Assembly (NCBI GenBank): GCA_963850345.1
Contig: CAWKKW010000005.1
Span: 744,001 to 808,000 of the forward strand
DNA length: 64,000 nt
Reading direction: 5' to 3'
From: CAWKKW01 sp963850345
GTDB lineage: Bacteria > Acidobacteriota > Terriglobia > Terriglobales > Acidobacteriaceae
Part shown: positions 58,619 to 64,000 of the stretch, one piece after another
Numbering within the stretch: position 1 is the stretch's first letter
How the letters are laid out: every line of letters begins with the position of its first letter
Program-made: the position numbers and the translations under genes
The notes under the pieces: model-generated
The model's database searches: none
Told to the model about the DNA's origin: nothing
Seen by the model: only the letters and a program-made list of their open reading frames with translations

Positions 58619-59875
58619 TTACTCGCGGCGGAGCGCTTCGACCGGCTCGAGGTTGGCAGCTTTGCTGGCCGGGTAGAGTCCAGCGACAACGCCGCTGATG
58701 CTCAAGGACGCGAAGGCCAGGGCGGCGGACCACGGAACCAGTCGCGGCGGATCAAAGCCCTGCATGTTGTGACCGACGAGGCTGCTGATCACATACATGA
58801 AGAGGGCGGAGCCGCCGATGCCGATGAGGCCGCTGATGCTGGTGAGCGTGAGGCCCTCGAGGAAGAACTGGGCCAGGATGCTGTTCTTCGTCGCGCCGAT
58901 GGCTTTGCGCAGGCCGATTTCGCGGGTGCGTTCGCTGACGGAGACGAGCATGATGTTGATGATGCCGACCGCCCCGAGGGCGAGGGTGACGATGCCGACG
59001 CCGCCGAGGAAGACGTCCATGGCGGTAAAGATCTTGCCGACCATCTGCTCGCCTTTGATGGTGTCCCATTCATTGAAGGCATCGGGAGCGGAGGGGTCAA
59101 AGCCATGGCGGCGGGCGACGATGGCGTGGGCTTCTGCGGTGGCCTGGCCGCTCTCACCGCGAATTCGCGGCTGATAGTTGATGGCGGTGAGCGCGTCGTC
59201 GGGGATGTTTTCGCCCTTCATAGGGAACATCTCGAGCATGGTGGTGAGCGGGATGTAGACCTTCTGGTTCTCGTTATCGTTGTTGCCGTGGCCGTTTTTG
59301 TCGGCGATGCCGACGACGGCGAAGCGGGTGCCGTTGAGGATGACGTAATCGCCGAGGGCGGGATGGCCGGGAAAGAGCAAGGCACCGGTTTTCTGGCCGA
59401 GGACGACGACGCGGCGGCGTTCGCGCAGGTCGCCATCGTTGAGGAAGCGACCCTCTTTGATGGGAAGGAAGCGGATGGCGCTGTAGTTGGCTTCGACGCC
59501 GTTGACCTGTCCCCCGGCGGTGGCGTACTGGCTGGACTGCTTGATGTCGCTGCGGTTGAGGATAGCGGTGACAGCGCGAATGTCGGGCGCGGTGGTCCGC
59601 AGTGCTTCGACATCGCCCATGGTGAGGCGATAGGGTCGCATGCCGGTGTGCTGGTTGGGCACGGCGGGGATGATGCCGCCCCAGAGCATGATGACGTCGT
59701 TGCCGAAGCTGGCGAGTTGGCGGTGCTGACCGGAGCGGAAGCCCTCGCCCACGCTGATGAGCAGCAGCATGGAGCCGACGCCCCAGGCGATGCCAAACAT
59801 GGTGAGGAACGAGCGCAGCTTGGACGCCCAGATGGCTTGGAAGACCTGGCCGAAAGTGTCTCCGAGACTCTGCAT
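58619..59875 (-). CDS. MacB-like ABC permease (first of a pair)
   Basis: A 418-residue paralogue of the downstream permease, with helix SFLTMFGIAWGVGSMLLLIS at the N-terminus, periplasmic MacB_PCD domain, and C-terminal helices with GIINIMLVSVSERTREIGLR and KAIGATKNSILAQF, ending ANLEPVEALRRE. No ATPase or membrane-fusion protein gene is adjacent on either side. It probably works in tripartite-type export or envelope signalling. Confidence 0.88.
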   Translation of the reverse strand: MQSLGDTFGQVFQAIWASKLRSFLTMFGIAWGVGSMLLLISVGEGFRSGQHRQLASFGNDVIMLWGGIIPAVPNQHTGMRPYRLTMGDVEALRTTAPDIRAVTAILNRSDIKQSSQYATAGGQVNGVEANYSAIRFLPIKEGRFLNDGDLRERRRVVVLGQKTGALLFPGHPALGDYVILNGTRFAVVGIADKNGHGNNDNENQKVYIPLTTMLEMFPMKGENIPDDALTAINYQPRIRGESGQATAEAHAIVARRHGFDPSAPDAFNEWDTIKGEQMVGKIFTAMDVFLGGVGIVTLALGAVGIINIMLVSVSERTREIGLRKAIGATKNSILAQFFLEGLTLTSISGLIGIGGSALFMYVISSLVGHNMQGFDPPRLVPWSAALAFASLSISGVVAGLYPASKAANLEPVEALRRE

Positions 59876-60005
59876 GGCTTTTCTCTAGGACTGTCTACGT
59901 TTGTGGCCGGTGGAAGGTTCCCGAATTCCTCCGAGCGGGCTGGTTCTTAGACGAGGCGGCGGCGGATCGGTGTGGCAGGGAACATGAGTCCCGGTCGCGG
60001 CCGTG

Positions 60006-60611
60006 TCAGCGATTGCCGGCAGTGGAGGGTGTCGCGCCTGGTTGCAGGAGAGGCTGGGACCAATCTTCGCGGAGGTCAACGGCCGCTCCGAGGTGGCGCA
60101 GAAAGGCGGCAACGGATTCGAGGACAGCCGGGGAGGTGGCGGGGGTATGCACGACGGTGATGGGACAGGGATCTGGCAGGCCGGGATCGAGCAGGCCGGG
60201 GCTGCCGTGGAATGTGGGGGGAAGTTCGAGGGCGACACAGCGATCGGGCCGGTAGGTGCAGGAGGCGAGGTCGGCGATGCTGAGAGCACGAGTCGGGGTG
60301 GCAAAGATGGAGCGCGGTGGGGCCATGCGGTCGAGCAGGCTGAAGATTTCAAGCTTGGACTCGAGTTCATCGGGCACGCAATCGACGATCAGGTCGGCCT
60401 CGCGAACGGCATCTTCGACAGTCGAAGCGAACTGGACGCCCTCCCCGGGCGGCATGGCAAGGCTCTCGGCGAGCAGGTCGGCGGCTTTGCGCAGGTTGGA
60501 GGGAAGGACATCTTCGAGGATCGTGCGATAGCCGGACTGGAAACAGAGCAGGGCGAGTCGACGGCCGAGCGGGCCTGCTCCGATGACGGCTATGGTTGCG
60601 AGCTTGCTCAA
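60006..60611 (-). CDS. 3-hydroxyacyl-CoA dehydrogenase NAD-binding-domain protein (no C-terminal domain)
   Basis: A 201-residue protein, starting at TTG 60611. The Rossmann domain is clear: IAVIGAGPLGRRLALLCFQ, then DLIVDCVPDELESKLEIFSLLD and SIFATPTRALSIADLA, as in FadB/HbdA N-terminal domains. The helical C-terminal domain that completes the active site is absent, and the usual catalytic His falls in a region reading ELPPTFHGSPGLLD. It overlaps the upstream small gene by 4 bases. It is either a truncated relic or a stand-alone NAD-binding protein. Confidence 0.72.
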   Translation of the reverse strand: MSKLATIAVIGAGPLGRRLALLCFQSGYRTILEDVLPSNLRKAADLLAESLAMPPGEGVQFASTVEDAVREADLIVDCVPDELESKLEIFSLLDRMAPPRSIFATPTRALSIADLASCTYRPDRCVALELPPTFHGSPGLLDPGLPDPCPITVVHTPATSPAVLESVAAFLRHLGAAVDLREDWSQPLLQPGATPSTAGNR

Positions 60612-60805
60612 GCGACGGGTGCGGCCTTGGACTCGAGAGCCTTGAGGACCACTTCGACATTAGGGGTGGCGTGCTTAAGATAGTCAGCGACGCGCTGCCG
60701 TTCTTCCTGGGTGAGGGTGGGAGCGAGCGCCAGGACCCTGCGCAGAGTTGTGGCTACATCATCAACGTAGTTCATCAATCGAATTGCTTCGCCGGACAGT
60801 GGCAT
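60608..60805 (-). CDS. Small helical protein of unknown function
   Basis: A 65-residue protein from ATG 60805 (a TTG at 60823 is an alternative). GAGGCG lies 6-11 bases upstream. It looks all-helical (AIRLMNYVDDVATTLRRVLA, LTQEERQRVADYLKH) and has no cysteine or membrane segment. Its stop overlaps the start of the dehydrogenase-like gene (TTGA), so the two are translationally coupled. I do not recognise the family. Confidence 0.55.
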   Translation of the reverse strand: MPLSGEAIRLMNYVDDVATTLRRVLALAPTLTQEERQRVADYLKHATPNVEVVLKALESKAAPVA

Positions 60806-61053
60806 GAGTGCGCCTCGGGTCAATAGATTTCCCTCTATTCTCAGGGTTTAAGCGGGATTCGTAAAGCCAGCGTGAGAAGAGCGGCAAACAGGGCGATTGC
60901 CGGAACGGTTGGGGCCGCAGCGGCATCCAACCGGGTGATATTTCTCGCGCACTTGCAAGGGTGCATCCCCAGACCTCCGGCAAACCAAAATCCAAGAGCC
61001 ATCGAGATAGAGCATTGACTGAAAACACAGAACTGAAAGCCTGCATCGATCAA

Positions 61054-64000
61054 ATGCTTCACTCGGACGCGCGCGTTCCAGTGTCGACGTACCGGGCGCA
61101 GATGCATGCCAACTTCAACTTCGCCGATGCGGAAGCGATCTTGCCGTATCTGAAGCAGCTGGGGATTGGAGATTTCTACGCCTCTCCCATCTTCGAAGCT
61201 CGACCGGGCAGCATGCATGGCTATGATGTGGCGCGGCATGACCGGCTGAATCCGGAGCTGGGCGGCGATGAAGGCTTTGAGAAGTTCGCCGCCGCTCTCA
61301 AGACGCAGGAGATGGGGCTGCTGCTGGATATCGTGCCGAACCACATGGGCGTGGGCAACGACTCCGCGTGGTGGCAGGACGTGCTGGAAAATGGGCGCGC
61401 TTCGAGGTTTGCAGAGTTCTTCGACATTGACTGGACGCCGCTGAAGCCGGACATGCAGGGCAAGCTGCTGCTGCCGATTCTGGGCAATCAGTACGGCGAG
61501 GAGCTGGAGAGCAAGCATATCCAAGTGGCGGTGGAGGACGGACGCGCGCTGGTGCGCTACTTCGAACACAGCATGCCGGTCGCTCCGCGGCCGCTGACGA
61601 TTCTGTTTCCGGAGAGCGAGTGGGACGAGATGGGCGTGACGCCGGGCTTTCGCGATCTGCTGCGAGATCTGCCGCACATTCCGCCGCACGATACAGCCGA
61701 TGCGGCGTTGGCAGCACAGCGGCGCGAGCAGCTGGAGGAGTTGCGGCCGAAGCTGCAGGCGGAGCTTCGTTCGGAGGCGATGCAGCCGGCGATTGCAAAG
61801 GCGCTGGAGCGAGTGAATGGCAGAGAGGGCGATCCCAAGAGCTTTGACCGGCTGCATGCGCTGCTCGAGGCGCAGCCGTATCGCTTGGCCTTGTGGCGAG
61901 TCTCGTCGGAAGAGATCAACTACCGAAGATTTTTTGATGTGAACGACCTGGTCGGATTGCGCATGGAAAATCCGGAGGTGTTCGCGCAGACGCATTGCCT
62001 GATTCGCAGGCTGCTGGCGCGGCACCAGGTGACGGGGCTGCGGATCGACCACGCGGACGGCATGTTCAATCCGCGGCAGTACCTGATTCGACTGCAGCGG
62101 CTGGCGATTGCGGCGCTGTGCGCGGGCGAAGACGCGAAAGGGCCAACCGCGCCTACGGGGATTGAACTCAGCATTCGCGAGGCGCTGCGGGGCTATGACT
62201 GGTCCAAGAGCCAGGGCCCGCTGTACACGGTGGTGGAGAAGATTTTGGAACCGCGCGAGTCGCTGCCCCGCGAGTGGCCGGTGCGCGGCACCTCGGGCTA
62301 CGACTTCGTATATTTCTCGAACGAAATCTTCATCCAGCCGAAGAATGAGAAGCGGTTCAATACGCTGTATGAGAACGTGATGGGTGTCCGTCCCGATCCG
62401 GACAAGATTGTGTATCGATCGAAGTTACAAGTGATGCAGACGTCGCTGGCCAGCGAAGTGTATGTGCTGACCAACATTCTGAGCCAGATTGCGGCGGCTA
62501 ACCGCCGGGTGCGCGATTTTACCGACAACATTTTGGAGGCGGTGATTCGCGAGACGATCGCCTGCTTCCCGGTGTACCGGACGTATATCGACGATCGCGG
62601 AAAGTATACGGAGCATGATCGCACCGTGATCCGGCAGGCGATTGGGCGGGCCAAGCGGCTCAATCCGGAGCTGGATGCTTCGGCGTTTGATTTTCTGAGC
62701 AACACGCTGCTGCTGGGCGGCCGCGAGCGCAAAGAGGAGATAGATTCGCTGACTCTCTACTTCGCGCTGAAGTTTCAGCAGTTGACCGGGCCGGTGATGG
62801 CGAAGGGCGTAGAAGATACCTCGTTTTATGTCTACAACCGCTTCGTCTCTTCGAATGAAGTGGGCGGATCGATGAAGGCGTTTGGTATCTCGCTGGATAC
62901 ATTTCATGCGAGCAACCAGGACCGGCTGAAGAATTCTCCGGATGCAACGTTGACTACGTCGACGCACGACACCAAGCGGAGTGAGGATGTACGGTCGCGG
63001 CTGAACGTGTTGTCAGAGATGCCGGTGGAGTGGGCTTCGCTGGTGCGGCGCTGGCAGCGCATGAATGAGCGGTTCAAGCGGACGCTCGAAGATGGGCGTT
63101 CGGCGCCGGATGCGAACGAAGAGTACCTAATGTATCAGATCATCGTAGGCGCGTGGCCGTGGCAAGAGGGTGCGGATGATCGCAAGAAATACCTGGAACG
63201 GCTGCAACAGTACACGGCCAAGGCGCTCAGCGAGGCCAAGATCAACTTGAGCTGGATCAATCCCGACCCGGCGTACCTGGAGGCGGTGCAGGGATTTCTG
63301 GCAGACATTCTGACGCCGGTTGGGCGGGCGAAGGAGACGCGGTTTGTGGAGTTGCTGATGACTCTGATGCCGGTGTTCCGGCTCTTCGGCGGCATCAACG
63401 CGCTGTCGCAGGTAGTGTTGAAGATTGCGTCGCCGGGAGTGCCCGATTTTTACCAGGGGACGGAGTTGTGGGACCTCAGCCTGGTGGATCCTGATAATCG
63501 TCGCCCGGTCGATTACGAAATACGGACACGGGAGTTGAGCGAGTTGCAAGCGAAGGCGGAGACGCAAGGGCCGCTGGAGGTTTGCCGGGAGCTGTTGGAG
63601 AACTTCGCGGACGGACGGATCAAGTTGTGGACAACGCATCGCGGTCTGGAAACCAGGCATCGGTATCACGAAGTCTTTCGACGCGGCGAGTATCTGCCGC
63701 TGGCGGTAGAGCATGAGAAGCAGCAGCACGCGGTGGTGTTTCTGCGCAGTAAGGCGGGAAGGTCAGTGCTGACAATCGCACCGCGCTTCGCGTGCACGCT
63801 GATGCACTGCAGGGCAAACATGCCGCTGGGCGATGCATGGGGGAATGCCTCGGTGACGCTGCCGGACGGGGTCTCGACTACATTCAATAACGCGTTTACG
63901 GGCGAGACGGTGAGCGCGGACGGGCGCAGGAGCTTGTTGTTGCGGAACGTGCTGGGAAGCTTTCCGGTGGCGATGCTGGTTAGCGAAGAAGCGAAATCGT
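61054..64000 (+). CDS. treY: Maltooligosyl trehalose synthase TreY (3' end beyond window)
   Basis: GH13 enzyme that turns the reducing end of maltodextrins into a trehalose unit, for release by TreZ. The frame is open from ATG 61054 to the end of the window (982 codons) without a stop; a TTG at 61015 is another possible start. The N-terminus RVPVSTYRAQMHANFNFADA is diagnostic, followed by YASPIFEARPGSMHGYDV and IVPNHMGVGN. The catalytic residues are Asp332 (GLRIDHADG), Glu395 (TVVEKIL) and the Asp in TSTHDTKRSEDVR. Near the right end, PGVPDFYQGTELWDLSLVDP is conserved. The very C-terminus is not visible. Confidence 0.95.
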   Translation, partial: MLHSDARVPVSTYRAQMHANFNFADAEAILPYLKQLGIGDFYASPIFEARPGSMHGYDVARHDRLNPELGGDEGFEKFAAALKTQEMGLLLDIVPNHMGVGNDSAWWQDVLENGRASRFAEFFDIDWTPLKPDMQGKLLLPILGNQYGEELESKHIQVAVEDGRALVRYFEHSMPVAPRPLTILFPESEWDEMGVTPGFRDLLRDLPHIPPHDTADAALAAQRREQLEELRPKLQAELRSEAMQPAIAKALERVNGREGDPKSFDRLHALLEAQPYRLALWRVSSEEINYRRFFDVNDLVGLRMENPEVFAQTHCLIRRLLARHQVTGLRIDHADGMFNPRQYLIRLQRLAIAALCAGEDAKGPTAPTGIELSIREALRGYDWSKSQGPLYTVVEKILEPRESLPREWPVRGTSGYDFVYFSNEIFIQPKNEKRFNTLYENVMGVRPDPDKIVYRSKLQVMQTSLASEVYVLTNILSQIAAANRRVRDFTDNILEAVIRETIACFPVYRTYIDDRGKYTEHDRTVIRQAIGRAKRLNPELDASAFDFLSNTLLLGGRERKEEIDSLTLYFALKFQQLTGPVMAKGVEDTSFYVYNRFVSSNEVGGSMKAFGISLDTFHASNQDRLKNSPDATLTTSTHDTKRSEDVRSRLNVLSEMPVEWASLVRRWQRMNERFKRTLEDGRSAPDANEEYLMYQIIVGAWPWQEGADDRKKYLERLQQYTAKALSEAKINLSWINPDPAYLEAVQGFLADILTPVGRAKETRFVELLMTLMPVFRLFGGINALSQVVLKIASPGVPDFYQGTELWDLSLVDPDNRRPVDYEIRTRELSELQAKAETQGPLEVCRELLENFADGRIKLWTTHRGLETRHRYHEVFRRGEYLPLAVEHEKQQHAVVFLRSKAGRSVLTIAPRFACTLMHCRANMPLGDAWGNASVTLPDGVSTTFNNAFTGETVSADGRRSLLLRNVLGSFPVAMLVSEEAKS

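Noticed and set aside
60841..62052. 403-codon open frame on the minus strand at the right end
   Set aside because: It is antisense to treY, whose catalytic motifs are unmistakable.

Overview
The window looks like a chromosomal segment of an Acidobacteriota bacterium, probably class Terriglobia. The evidence is the high GC content, a PadR-coupled permease of the acidobacterial duplicated orphan permease (ADOP) type, a fused TreS-maltokinase next to GlgE, a lipoprotein beta-propeller, and short dispersed hairpin repeats between genes. This placement is inferred from gene families, not from a marker gene.

Layout. Positions 1-6145 hold an F-type ATP synthase operon on the minus strand (b', b, delta, alpha, gamma, beta, epsilon). 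It has no a or c subunit and its gamma gene is frameshifted. A lactonase-fold lipoprotein follows. Positions 7.8-9.65 kb hold a peroxide-stress operon, perR-ahpC-ahpD, with a perfect 8-3-8 palindromic operator in front of perR. Positions 10.1-13.6 kb hold a compact three-gene operon that I identify as an ABC three-component (ABC-3C) conflict system: an Mrr-like nuclease with a C-terminal system domain, a middle component, and a DUF3732 SMC-like ATPase. This is the best candidate for an anti-invader system in the window and its function appears largely untested. Positions 13.8-21 kb are accessory: a zinc-ribbon protein, a MarR/isochorismatase-fold pair, a PadR/ADOP pair, a small unknown protein and an orphan Imm42-like immunity protein.

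Positions 21.2-29.8 kb form a tightly overlapped histidine-degradation operon (hutH-hutU-hutI-hutF). An ArgE-like M20 amidohydrolase stands where hutG would be expected and a Tdh-like dehydrogenase ends the operon. An Lrp/AsnC regulator is divergent. Then come a sialate O-acetylesterase, an exported DUF62 (SAM hydrolase/halogenase fold) protein, and a minus-strand cluster of glgE, treS-mak, a glycosyltransferase-like protein and a membrane channel protein. glgE carries two single-base insertions. A MerA-like flavoprotein, a DUF4126 protein and a quinone oxidoreductase follow.

Positions 43.4-46 kb hold an autoregulated and apparently leaderless arsR operon (arsR, AHSA1-like, YjbR-like) and a decayed alpha/beta-hydrolase pseudogene. 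Positions 46-55 kb hold housekeeping and envelope genes: GT2 transferase, threonine aldolase, hemW, an ABC exporter, lpxB, and an M1-peptidase-like protein whose zinc site is gone. Positions 55-60 kb hold a GT39-like transferase, a direct repeat pair and two MacB-type permeases without an ATPase. The window ends inside treY, giving a second trehalose route.

Three single-base insertions in otherwise well-conserved genes (one in atpG, two in glgE) suggest local consensus errors, although real frameshifts cannot be excluded from the sequence alone.
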